The notes under the pieces are model-generated. The model saw only the letters and a list, made by a program, of their open reading frames with translations. It searched no databases and was not told the DNA's origin. From assembly GCA_964649815.1 (NCBI GenBank), contig CAZYQC010000034.1, positions 1-35,882 on the forward strand: a DNA stretch of 35,882 nucleotides, written 5' to 3'. Position 1 is the first letter of the stretch, and each line of letters starts with the position of its first letter. Made by a program: the position numbers and the translations under genes. Positions 1-6,668 of the stretch are shown here, piece by piece. Source of the DNA: G013214665 sp964649815 (GTDB taxonomy: Bacteria; Pseudomonadota; Alphaproteobacteria; Rhodobacterales; Rhodobacteraceae).

Positions 1-1
1 C

Positions 2-565
2 ATGGTGCAAGTTCTGAAGGATTTCCAGGATCTCTACCCCGACGTGGTGGTGCGTTATCTGACCGGCGACCGCGTTTTTCGCTTGGAATATGGTGAGGCG
101 CACGTGGCGATCCGCGCGGGCAATGCGCCAGATCAGCCCGACAACGTCGTGCAGCCGTTCGTGCGGCAATCGATGGGTCTGTTTGCGAGCCAAGGCTATG
201 TCGCGAAATTCGGTAGGATCACGTCGATCGACCAAGCCGGCGCGCATTTCTTTGTGGGACACGACCGCCCAGATAGCCGCGCGCCGTTCAACCAATGGCT
301 CAGCGCGCACGTCCCGCGCGAACGGGTGATCTTTCGCAGCACAGATGTGCGGACGTCCGAATGCGCGGTGCGCGCGGGCGCTGGGATCGGCTTTATGCCG
401 GTGATGGAGGCGCGCGAAGACCCGGATCTGGTCGAGCTTTTGGAGCCGCGAGAAGACTGGGCCGCGCCGCTTTGGCTGGTGACGCACGTAGATCTGCACC
501 GCACCGCAAAGGTTCAGGCGTTCCTGACGTTCCTAAAGGAGCGGGCGAAAGACTGGCGCGTATGA
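2..565 (+). CDS. LysR-family transcriptional regulator, 3' part only
   Basis: This is the C-terminal effector-binding half of a LysR-type regulator. The N-terminal winged helix-turn-helix is missing because the gene runs off the left edge, so the first ATG here is probably an internal methionine. The visible 187 residues have the usual pattern of this domain: a Y-P-x-V-x-V stretch near the start, an 'EYGEAHVAIRAG' segment matching the D/E-x-A-I-R-x-G element of GcvA-like members, and 'VRAGAGIGFMP' matching the conserved G-x-G-I-x-x-x-P element. The stop overlaps the start of the exporter gene (ATGA), so the two are co-transcribed. By analogy with such pairs it may control that exporter, but this is inference. 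The ligand is unknown. Confidence 0.85.
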   Translation: MVQVLKDFQDLYPDVVVRYLTGDRVFRLEYGEAHVAIRAGNAPDQPDNVVQPFVRQSMGLFASQGYVAKFGRITSIDQAGAHFFVGHDRPDSRAPFNQWLSAHVPRERVIFRSTDVRTSECAVRAGAGIGFMPVMEAREDPDLVELLEPREDWAAPLWLVTHVDLHRTAKVQAFLTFLKERAKDWRV

Positions 566-1458
566 GCCCAAGCGCACAGGGTCATCTGGCGATGCTGACG
601 TTTTCGGCATTGGTCGCCGGGTCCTTTTCCCTTGGGGTCTTGGCGGCAAACGAGGTAGCGCCAGCGGCTTTGAACGCTGTTCGGTTCTGGCTGGCTGCTG
701 TCATCATTGGCGCGGCCGTCGTCGCGACCGGGCAGCTCGAGCAATCCGCCTTTCGGGCGCCCTGGCGGTATCTGGTGCTGGGCGGGCTGTTTGGCAGCTA
801 TTTTGTGCTGATGTTCGAGGGGCTAAAGACCGCGGCCCCGGTCAGCGCCTCTGCGGTCTTTACGCTCACACCCATCATGGCGGGCTTGTTTGGGTGGATA
901 TTGCTGCGGCAGGTCACAACGCGCTGGATGGCCTTGGCCCTGGCCGTCGGCGGGAGCGGAGCGCTGTGGGTCATCTTCAAGGCCGATCTTGCGGCTTTGC
1001 TGGCCTTTGAGATCGGGCGCGGCGAAGTCATCTACTTTGTCGGATGCGTCGCGCATGCGGTTTATACGCCGATGGTGCGCAAGTTGAATCGAGGAGAATC
1101 CGCGGTTGTTTTCACGTTCGGCATGCTGCTGGGTGGGGCTTTGTTGTTGACGGCTGTTGGGTTTCGGGATTTGGCTGCGACGCCTTGGGCATCCTTGGCG
1201 CCGGTTGTCTGGATAACAATCGTTTACCTGGCCGTGTTTGCCAGTGCGGCAACTTTCGTCCTTTTGCAATTTGCGGCGCTTCGGCTGCCATCGGCCAAGG
1301 TCATGGCCTATACCTATCTCACCCCAAGTTGGGTCATCATCTGGGAGGTCGTGAAAGGCAACGGCGTGCCGCCCGTGATCGTTCTGGGCGGTGTTGTCCT
1401 GACGATCATCGCGCTGGTGATGCTGTTGCGGGATGAGCATCGCGAAAGTGTCACATGA
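562..1458 (+). CDS. DMT-superfamily (EamA) transporter
   Basis: This is a predicted inner-membrane metabolite exporter of the drug/metabolite transporter superfamily, 298 aa, close to the usual ten-helix size. The protein is almost entirely hydrophobic helices arranged as two EamA repeats. The first repeat carries an 'ALNAVRFWLAA' helix typical of the family. The second ends with 'AYTYLTPSWVIIWE', matching the conserved Y-L-x-P motif. I chose the ATG that overlaps the preceding regulator's stop; the open frame continues upstream, but only antisense to nothing and inside the regulator's coding sequence. The 3' end overlaps the next gene's start by 26 bases. The substrate cannot be told from sequence; amino acids or related small molecules are typical of the family. 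Confidence 0.85.
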   Translation: MSPSAQGHLAMLTFSALVAGSFSLGVLAANEVAPAALNAVRFWLAAVIIGAAVVATGQLEQSAFRAPWRYLVLGGLFGSYFVLMFEGLKTAAPVSASAVFTLTPIMAGLFGWILLRQVTTRWMALALAVGGSGALWVIFKADLAALLAFEIGRGEVIYFVGCVAHAVYTPMVRKLNRGESAVVFTFGMLLGGALLLTAVGFRDLAATPWASLAPVVWITIVYLAVFASAATFVLLQFAALRLPSAKVMAYTYLTPSWVIIWEVVKGNGVPPVIVLGGVVLTIIALVMLLRDEHRESVT

Positions 1459-2296
1459 ATCGATTAGCGCAGTCCGTATGTCTATTGCAGTAACAGCCAC
1501 TTGTGAGACCCGAGACGGTGCGACGTTGATCGCACCAGAGGGGTTGTCCATTCCCTGCGCGTCCATTCGTTCGGTCAACGTCGCGGGTGCTCAGGTCGCG
1601 CGCATGACGTGCGAGACATCTGGGCAGACTTTGCTGGTCATGGATCCGCAGGACGATGTTGTCACGGTGACCTACCATTTTGATCGCGGCGGGCCTGCCT
1701 ATCCTGACGCCATGTTTCAGAGTTGGGACAGCCGGTATTCCAAAGCCGCGGCCGGTTTGGCCGAAGAGGCGCGGGCGGTTGCAGCGGTCGGTGGGCTGCC
1801 AGCATTGGTCGCCCATATTGCCGAGCTTTTTGACTATGGGCATGTCGAGGACAAGTTTTATGACGGCGCAGACGAGATGCCTCTGCTCTGCGACATGACG
1901 ACCGGATCTTGCGTTGACATCAACGCATACTTTGTTGCCGCCGCCCGCGCGGCGGGCATCGAGGCGGGATACATCGCCGGTTATTTCGTTCCAGATGAAA
2001 AGCGGACTTGGACCTCTGACATGCATTGCTGGGTGGTCACGCGCGATCAAGGGCGGGTGCAGGAATGGGACATCGCCCATCATCTGAAACTTGGCACGCG
2101 CGACGTCAAACCCGGTCTGAACCCCAAGGCGGGTGTTCGGGTTGCGGTGTCGCATTCGATGGGCTGGAACGTTTCTGCGCTGGGCATGAGCGACGTCAAA
2201 CTGATCGTCGAACCCATCTGGAAAGATGCGGACGGCTGGCACCGTGCGGCAGAGCGGTTCGAATTCTCGGGCTATGAGGAGCTGGCTGCGGCCTGA
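1433..2296 (+). CDS. Transglutaminase-like cysteine peptidase family protein
   Basis: This is a 287-aa protein with a transglutaminase-like core. The catalytic triad can be read directly: Cys160 in 'GSCVDINAYF', His198 in 'DMHCWV' and Asp213 in 'EWDIAHH'. Bacterial members are usually cysteine peptidases or amidases rather than cross-linkers. There is no signal peptide, so it probably acts in the cytoplasm. Its start lies inside the exporter gene (26-base overlap). A second ATG at 1478 would give a 272-aa product without that overlap region and is possible. Its 3' end overlaps the convergent ArsR gene by 25 bases. Placement after a LysR regulator and an exporter suggests a peptide or amide metabolism unit, but the substrate is unknown. 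Confidence 0.75.
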   Translation: MSIAKVSHESISAVRMSIAVTATCETRDGATLIAPEGLSIPCASIRSVNVAGAQVARMTCETSGQTLLVMDPQDDVVTVTYHFDRGGPAYPDAMFQSWDSRYSKAAAGLAEEARAVAAVGGLPALVAHIAELFDYGHVEDKFYDGADEMPLLCDMTTGSCVDINAYFVAAARAAGIEAGYIAGYFVPDEKRTWTSDMHCWVVTRDQGRVQEWDIAHHLKLGTRDVKPGLNPKAGVRVAVSHSMGWNVSALGMSDVKLIVEPIWKDADGWHRAAERFEFSGYEELAAA

Positions 2297-2628
2297 TCCG
2301 TGCCTTCATCGGCAAGCTCGGTTTCCAGAAACCGTTCAAAAGCGTCGAGATTTACGGGCTCAAACTGGCCAAAGCCTTGCATCCATACCGATGCCGCGCG
2401 CAAGGCGTCGGGTTCGAGTTTGCACCATTTCACCCGGCCTCGTTTTTCCTGTGCGATCAACCCCGCTTGGGCAAGGATGGTCAGGTGTTTGGATATGGCG
2501 GCGAGCGACATGTCAAAGGGTTCTGCCACGTCGGTGACGGCCATGTCATCTTCAAGCAGCATCGTCAGAATGGCGCGGCGCGTCGGATCGGCCAGAGCGG
2601 AAAATACAATGTCGAGCGCGTCGGCCAT
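2272..2628 (-). CDS. ArsR/SmtB-family winged-helix repressor
   Basis: This is a small (118 aa) ArsR-type regulator. The N-terminal 'ALADPTRRAIL' helix is the family hallmark, and the helix-turn-helix is visible in 'DMSLAAISKHLTILAQAGLI', followed by the wing 'KRGRVKWCKL'. I see no CxC metal-binding motif of the ArsR/SmtB metal sensors, so it is probably one of the many non-metal members. An in-frame TTG at 2655 would add nine residues. I prefer the ATG because the alternative start would sit directly against an inverted repeat (2658-2673) that looks like an operator. It is divergent from the small methyltransferase at 2734 and may regulate it. Its 3' end overlaps the convergent transglutaminase-like gene. 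Confidence 0.85.
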   Translation of the reverse strand: MADALDIVFSALADPTRRAILTMLLEDDMAVTDVAEPFDMSLAAISKHLTILAQAGLIAQEKRGRVKWCKLEPDALRAASVWMQGFGQFEPVNLDAFERFLETELADEGTDQAAASSS

Positions 2629-2657
2629 GTCGGGGTTGTGTCCGGTGGTGAACAAAA

Positions 2658-2673
2658 TCTCTGTCCGCAGAGA
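2658..2673. promoter_or_regulatory. Candidate ArsR operator (inverted repeat)
   Basis: A perfect inverted repeat, TCTCTG-TCCG-CAGAGA, lies in the short gap between the ArsR-type regulator and the divergent methyltransferase gene. Its position 30 bases before the preferred ArsR start fits an autoregulatory operator that could also act on the divergent gene. It could also be a chance 6-bp repeat, since no binding site for this protein is known. Confidence 0.4.
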
Positions 2674-2733
2674 CTACACATTCACTGGGGGATTTGCCAT
2701 GTCGGGAAAACCCAGACCGGAAGGAGACGCGGC

Positions 2734-3225
2734 ATGAGCCGTTTGGACGTTTTTATTGATCGCATGGTTTCTCAACGCGCCTGTTTGGATTTTGCGATCG
2801 AGCAGACCTCGGACATGGCGGGGCCGGTCTTTGAATTGGGGTTGGGCAACGGGCGGACCTTTGATCATGTGCGCGAGCGCGTCGCGGGGCGCGACATCTA
2901 CGTATTTGAGCGCGCAATTGCGTCGAACCCTGCCAGCACGCCAACATCAGAACAGACGGTTCTGGGGGATGTACGCGACACGTTGCCAGATGCGCTTGGT
3001 CGATTTGGTCCGACCGTCAGCCTGATCCACGCGGACCTTGGTGGACATAATTTGGAAAAGAACGACGCGTTCGCGCGGTTGGTGTCTCCGTTGATCGAGC
3101 CGCTTTTGGCGAGAGGTGGGTTGATGGTGTCGAGCGACCGGATGTACTTTTCCGGGCTGACTTTGATCGACCTGCCGGAAGGCGCCGTGCCCGGCAGGTG
3201 CTTTATCTACAAAAACGAGACGTAA
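2734..3225 (+). CDS. Small class I SAM-dependent methyltransferase-like protein
   Basis: This is a 163-aa protein with a glycine-rich loop 'FELGLGNGRT' (residues 33-42) that resembles motif I (E/D-x-G-x-G-x-G) of Rossmann-fold methyltransferases, followed by 'IYVFER' at the position of the acidic motif II. It is short for the class, which usually exceeds 200 aa, and no substrate domain is visible. The start is well supported by an AAGGAG ribosome site at 2721-2726. A longer open frame runs upstream through the ArsR gene on the other strand and is not used. It is divergent from ArsR and convergent with the DUF1127-like gene, whose stop is only 5 bases away. Function beyond the fold is unknown. 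Confidence 0.75.
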   Translation: MSRLDVFIDRMVSQRACLDFAIEQTSDMAGPVFELGLGNGRTFDHVRERVAGRDIYVFERAIASNPASTPTSEQTVLGDVRDTLPDALGRFGPTVSLIHADLGGHNLEKNDAFARLVSPLIEPLLARGGLMVSSDRMYFSGLTLIDLPEGAVPGRCFIYKNET

Positions 3226-3230
3226 CCCCG

Positions 3231-3446
3231 TTACCATCTGGGATGCACATTGGTGTCCGAAGGCCATTTGTGCGTCAGAGCGGCGAAGTCCTGAGGCGAA
3301 AGACCTGCATCCCGCGCCAGTCTTGGCGAATTTGGGATGGGCGTTGGCCGTGGGTTTTTTGCACGGAACGCGGATTTCAACCTGTGCAAAAAGGTGATGA
3401 ATGTTCCCATGCGGAACCGGGGGGCTTTGGCGGTGATATAGGCCAT
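3231..3446 (-). CDS. DUF1127-like small basic protein
   Basis: This is a 71-aa basic protein starting at an ATG with a strong AAAGGAG ribosome site seven bases upstream. It begins 'MAYITAKAPRFR', resembling the MAY-start N-terminus of roseobacter DUF1127 proteins. The C-terminal part holds 'LARDAGLSPQDFAAL', matching the D-x-G-[IL]-S-x-x-[DE] core of that family. Longer open frames through this site come from reading antisense through the neighbouring LysR gene. DUF1127 proteins are often tied to RNA turnover, phosphate or stress responses in alphaproteobacteria, but this copy is divergent and its role is unknown. It is divergent from the LysR regulator at 3552 and may be its target. Confidence 0.6.
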   Translation of the reverse strand: MAYITAKAPRFRMGTFITFLHRLKSAFRAKNPRPTPIPNSPRLARDAGLSPQDFAALTHKWPSDTNVHPRW

Positions 3447-3551
3447 TGCGAACTCCTTTCCTAAGTTTCTGATCTCAAACTGGAAAGGGGTGGGCCTGAT
3501 TTCAAACATCAGTATTTGACATAACTCGTGCAAAAAAGGCACAAGTCTGGT

Positions 3552-4466
3552 ATGAAGCGCAACTTGCCCCCTTTGAATGCCCTGCGCGCCTTTGATGCCG
3601 CTGGGCGTCACGAGAGCTTTAGCCGCGCGGCGCAAGAGTTGAGCGTGAGCCATTCCGCGATCAGCCGCCATGTGCGCGGCTTGGAGGATCGGTTGGGCGT
3701 AAAGCTGTTTCAGGAGGAATCCCGTGGGGTTGCATTGACCCGTGATGGGCATGCCTATCTGAACAGGATTGGGCCTGCGTTGGAGGCGATCAGCGATGCC
3801 ACGGAAGGCGTGTGGGGCAAGCCAGCGGGGCAAGTGACGGTCAATTCAGAGCCTCTTTTCGCGCAGCAGGTGATTGCGCCGCATCTGGGGGCTTTTGCGC
3901 GGGCGCACCCCGATATCGAGCTGCGGCTGGATATGTCGAACATGCTGGCGGATGTAGACCGCTACGAGGCGGATTTCGCGGTTCGTTTCGTGCGCTCTGG
4001 CGTGCCGGATCGCGCGGCGGATGTGATGAGCATGGCGGCCTTGTGCGTCTATGCAGCACCGTCGACAGTTGCTGACGGTCTCCCGAGCGCGTCACAGATC
4101 TTATCGATGCCGCGCATGCAGGACAGGTGGACGGACACCTGGGCGCGCTGGGCGACGGCGGCTGGCCTCGCTCCGCCCAACGATCCGCATCGCGGCTGGC
4201 GTTTGCGCGCGCCGATGGCGTTGCAAGCGGCCGCAGGCGGGCATGGTGTCTTTCTGGGATCATCTGATTGCGCGCATCGCATGGTTGAGGTCGGCCTGCT
4301 GAAACGGATCTCGGATGTGACGCTTCAGGAGGGCGGTTTCTTTTTGATCAGCCCCAACACGGCGCGGCGATCCAAGGCAGAGCGGGTCGTGCGGGATTGG
4401 TTGCTGGATGTCACCGCTGGGTATCGCCGCCCAGACTTTCTGGAAAAAGATCAACCAATCGGTTGA
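3552..4466 (+). CDS. LysR-family regulator, GcvA-like
   Basis: This is a full-length (304 aa) LysR regulator. The N-terminal winged helix-turn-helix reads 'LNALRAFDAAGRHESFSRAA' and continues with 'SHSAISRHVRGLEDRLG', typical of GcvA/AmpR-like members. The effector domain contains 'YEADFAVRFV', the conserved D-x-A-[IV]-R element. A GTG at 3528 could add eight residues; the ATG fits the family's usual start, although no clear ribosome site precedes either. A TTGACA hexamer lies at 3516-3521, but I could not pair it with a convincing -10. The gene is divergent from the DUF1127-like small protein. The next gene is the F0 operon 185 bases away, which is probably a separate unit. Target and ligand unknown. 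Confidence 0.88.
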   Translation: MKRNLPPLNALRAFDAAGRHESFSRAAQELSVSHSAISRHVRGLEDRLGVKLFQEESRGVALTRDGHAYLNRIGPALEAISDATEGVWGKPAGQVTVNSEPLFAQQVIAPHLGAFARAHPDIELRLDMSNMLADVDRYEADFAVRFVRSGVPDRAADVMSMAALCVYAAPSTVADGLPSASQILSMPRMQDRWTDTWARWATAAGLAPPNDPHRGWRLRAPMALQAAAGGHGVFLGSSDCAHRMVEVGLLKRISDVTLQEGGFFLISPNTARRSKAERVVRDWLLDVTAGYRRPDFLEKDQPIG

Positions 4467-4520
4467 ATATAGCGAAAGCGCGATTTGACCCGCTCAAGCG
4501 GGGTGCGACAGATTGCGGCC

Positions 4521-4549
4521 GATTCTTGAATCCTATATTTTATATTCAA
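4521..4549. promoter_or_regulatory. AT-rich upstream region of the F0 operon with paired GANTC sites
   Basis: The gap before atpI contains an AT-rich block with an imperfect inverted repeat (TTGAAT...ATTCAA, 4526-4549) and two TATATT hexamers. Two GANTC sequences, GATTC and GAATC, sit two bases apart at 4521-4532. GANTC is the target of the CcrM cell-cycle methyltransferase in alphaproteobacteria. This is the most likely promoter area for the ATP synthase operon, but I cannot place a confident -35/-10 pair. Confidence 0.3.
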
Positions 4550-4598
4550 AAACAATGGGTTGATTGCGTTCTGCCTCCCTTTGACCATGCGTTGACTC

Positions 4599-4617
4599 AT
4601 AGGCGATGTGCGCCTAT
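4599..4617 (+). promoter_or_regulatory. Stem-loop just upstream of atpI
   Basis: ATAGGCG and CGCCTAT (7 bp each) pair around a 5-base loop. The loop holds an ATG (4606) that is in frame with atpI. If the hairpin forms in the mRNA, that ATG would be sequestered, which favours the GTG at 4651 as the real start. It may also influence atpI translation. Confidence 0.4.
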
Positions 4618-4650
4618 CCAAGCGTCGACCAAGGGGGCAAGGCTCTGACT

Positions 4651-4995
4651 GTGGCTGACGCTGATCGCAAAGACCGACTGGACGCGCTGGAAGCGCGCAT
4701 TTCGGCGGCGAAAACGGCGCAGGAGACACCAGAGCCACGTTCGGACGAGCATTATTCGCAAGCACAACTCGCATGGCGCATGGTGATCGAATTGGTGGCC
4801 GGTCTGGGGATCGGTTTTGGCATGGGGTACGGGTTGGACGCATTGTTCGGCACATCGCCCTGGCTGATGATAGTTTTTATTTTCCTGGGCCTCGCGGCCG
4901 GCATCCAGACGATGATGCGCAGCGCGAAAGAGGTTCAGGACAAGCAGATGGCGGCGCAAGCTGCACAGGACGAAGAGGGCCAGAATGGCGGATAA
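4651..4995 (+). CDS. atpI: AtpZ/AtpI family protein, F0F1 ATP synthase assembly factor
   Basis: This small membrane protein heads F0 operons and helps assemble the c-ring or handles Mg2+. It has a hydrophilic, charged N-terminus and then two transmembrane helices, the first starting 'WRMVIELVAGLGIGFGMGYG' (a glycine-rich helix typical of the family) and the second 'PWLMIVFIFLGLAAGI'. I start it at a GTG because the sequence from there (ADADRKDRLDALEARI) matches the usual N-terminus of rhodobacterial homologues and a CAAGG sits eight bases before it. An in-frame ATG at 4606 would add 15 residues but lies in a hairpin loop. From the GTG the protein is 114 aa. Its 3' end overlaps atpB by 11 bases. 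Confidence 0.88.
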   Translation: MADADRKDRLDALEARISAAKTAQETPEPRSDEHYSQAQLAWRMVIELVAGLGIGFGMGYGLDALFGTSPWLMIVFIFLGLAAGIQTMMRSAKEVQDKQMAAQAAQDEEGQNGG

Positions 4996-5740
4996 AGCAG
5001 AAGGCGGCGGTCTCGAATTCCACCCAATGGATCAGTTCATCGTTAAGCCACTTTTCGGCGAATACGGTGACCCTGTTGCCTGGTACACCGTGACGAACGT
5101 GACGCTGTGGATGGCGCTGGCTGTGCTGGCGGTCATCGGGTTGATGGTGTTGGCGACGTCCAAGCGCGACATCGTCCCTGGCACCGGCCAATCCATCGCC
5201 GAGATGGCTTATGGCTTTGTCTACAAGATGGTCGAAGACGTGACCGGCAAGGACGGCATCGTATATTTCCCATATATCATGACGTTGTTCATGTTCATCG
5301 TGATGGCCAACTTCCTCGGCCTGATCCCTATGTCCTTTACAACGACCAGCCACATCGCAGTAACAGCGGTCATGGGTTTTGGCGTCTTTATCGCGGTGAC
5401 GATCCTTGGCTTTGTTAAGAATGGCGCCAGCTTTCTCAGCCTGTTCTGGGTCTCAAGCGCGCCACTGCCGCTGCGCCCGATCCTGGCAATGATTGAGTTG
5501 ATCTCGTACTTTGTGCGTCCGGTCAGCCACTCGATCCGTCTTGCGGGCAACATGATGGCGGGACACGCCGTTCTGAAAGTTTTTGCCGGATTTGCGCAGG
5601 TCACAGCGATCGCCCCGGTGGCGATCCTGGGCGTTGTTGCAATCTACGGCTTGGAGGTTCTGGTGTCCTTTATCCAGGCGTATGTCTTTACCATCCTGAC
5701 ATGCGTGTATCTGAAGGACGCTTTGCATCCGCATCACTAA
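4985..5740 (+). CDS. atpB: F0F1 ATP synthase subunit a
   Basis: Subunit a forms the proton half-channels next to the rotating c-ring in the inner membrane. The protein is 251 aa, normal for the family, with several transmembrane helices. The essential arginine is Arg185 in 'SHSIRLAGNMMAGH', the most conserved segment of the subunit. The helix before it, 'PLRPILAMIELISYFVRPVS', and the C-terminal 'SFIQAYVFTILTCVYL' are also standard. The start overlaps atpI, so translation is probably coupled. Order and spacing match other alphaproteobacterial F0 operons. Confidence 0.97.
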   Translation: MADKAEGGGLEFHPMDQFIVKPLFGEYGDPVAWYTVTNVTLWMALAVLAVIGLMVLATSKRDIVPGTGQSIAEMAYGFVYKMVEDVTGKDGIVYFPYIMTLFMFIVMANFLGLIPMSFTTTSHIAVTAVMGFGVFIAVTILGFVKNGASFLSLFWVSSAPLPLRPILAMIELISYFVRPVSHSIRLAGNMMAGHAVLKVFAGFAQVTAIAPVAILGVVAIYGLEVLVSFIQAYVFTILTCVYLKDALHPHH

Positions 5741-5804
5741 ACAAGGTGCGCGATGGCGCGTACCCGTCAACTCATCACCACATTCCATCGTAAGGAGAAA
5801 AAAC

Positions 5805-6041
5805 ATGGAAGGCGATATCGCAAACATGGGTCAATTCATCGGCGCAGGCCTGGCAGCAATCGGTTCTGGTGCCGCTGCTATCGGTGTGGGCCACGTGGCT
5901 GGTAACTTCCTGGCCGGCGCTCTGCGCAACCCATCTGCCGCTGCTGGTCAAACAGCGACCCTCTTCATCGGCATCGCGTTCGCGGAAGCGTTGGGCATCT
6001 TCGCATTCCTCGTATCGCTGCTGTTGATGTTCGCCGTCTAA
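5805..6041 (+). CDS. atpE: F0F1 ATP synthase subunit c
   Basis: This is the proton-carrying rotor subunit, a 78-aa hairpin of two transmembrane helices. Helix 1 is the glycine/alanine-rich 'GAGLAAIGSGAAAIGVG'. The polar loop contains 'ALRNPSAA' with the conserved Arg41. Helix 2 carries the ion-binding carboxylate Glu61 in 'FAEALGIF'. A strong AAGGAG site lies eight bases before the ATG, consistent with the high output needed for a multi-copy rotor. The sequence shows the Glu without the Na+-coordinating pattern, so it is a proton type. A large stem-loop follows the stop codon. Confidence 0.97.
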   Translation: MEGDIANMGQFIGAGLAAIGSGAAAIGVGHVAGNFLAGALRNPSAAAGQTATLFIGIAFAEALGIFAFLVSLLLMFAV

Positions 6042-6058
6042 ACCACGCGATCTGACAT

Positions 6059-6110
6059 CCTTACGCTTCGGGTGTGGAGCCATCGCAGCACCACACCCGT
6101 CGAAGTAAGG
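6059..6110 (+). other. Large stem-loop in the atpE-atpF' gap
   Basis: CCTTACGCTTCGGGTGTGG (6059-6077) pairs with CCACACCCGTCGAAGTAAGG (6091-6110) through a long, slightly bulged stem around a 13-base loop. No T-run follows, so it is not a classical terminator, and the next gene's AAGGAG begins 13 bases after it. Its place directly after the highly expressed atpE suggests an mRNA-stabilising or partial-termination element that raises subunit c over b and b'. That role is inferred. Confidence 0.65.
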
Positions 6111-6135
6111 CAAAGACGACGCGAAGGAGACGAAG

Positions 6136-6666
6136 ATGGCAACAGATACAGACTACGCGACCGAGGCCGCATCGGCCCCCGGCATGCCTCAGCTGGACGT
6201 AACGACGTTCTCGAACCAGATCTTCTGGTTGGTGATTGCGCTGGTTGCGATCTATTTCGTGCTGTCGCGCGTCGCGTTGCCGCGTATTGCGGCGATCCTG
6301 GCAGAGCGCCAGGGGACTATTACGAATGACCTTGCCGCGGCCGAAGATTTGAAGGCCAAGGCAAAAGCGGCTGAAGACGCTTACGAAAAGGCGCTGGTAG
6401 ATGCCCGTGCCGAAGCGCAAAAGATTGCCGCAGATACACGTACCGAGATTCAGGAAGACCTGGATGCGGCCATCGCAAAAGCAGACGCTGAGATCGCAGC
6501 CAAGGCCGCCGAGAGCGAGAAAGCCATTGCTGAGATTCGCGCAGGCGCGGTTGAGGCCGTGCGCGATGTTGCGAAAGACGCGGCTGGCGAAATCGTTCAG
6601 CTGATGGGCGGCAAGGCCGACGCAAAAGCAGTCGCTGCGGCGGTTGATGCGCGGGTGAAAGGATAA
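6136..6666 (+). CDS. atpF2: F0F1 ATP synthase subunit b'
   Basis: This is one of the two different b-type peripheral-stalk subunits found in photosynthetic bacteria, cyanobacteria and many alphaproteobacteria. The 176-aa protein has a short N-terminus, one transmembrane helix (about residues 26-46, 'NQIFWLVIALVAIYFVLSR') and a long alanine/lysine/glutamate-rich coiled coil. The 'FSNQIFWLVI' start of the helix is typical of b'. A clear AAGGAG lies seven bases before the ATG. Together with the following atpF it would make the b/b' heterodimer that holds the F1 head still. Confidence 0.93.
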   Translation: MATDTDYATEAASAPGMPQLDVTTFSNQIFWLVIALVAIYFVLSRVALPRIAAILAERQGTITNDLAAAEDLKAKAKAAEDAYEKALVDARAEAQKIAADTRTEIQEDLDAAIAKADAEIAAKAAESEKAIAEIRAGAVEAVRDVAKDAAGEIVQLMGGKADAKAVAAAVDARVKG

Positions 6667-6668
6667 TC

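Noticed and set aside
823..1578. A 251-codon antisense frame across the EamA exporter
   Set aside because: The predicted product is rich in Gln, Arg and Asp without a domain, and the sense gene is convincing.
3516..3521. TTGACA as the -35 of the LysR gene promoter
   Set aside because: No acceptable -10 hexamer lies 16-18 bases downstream.
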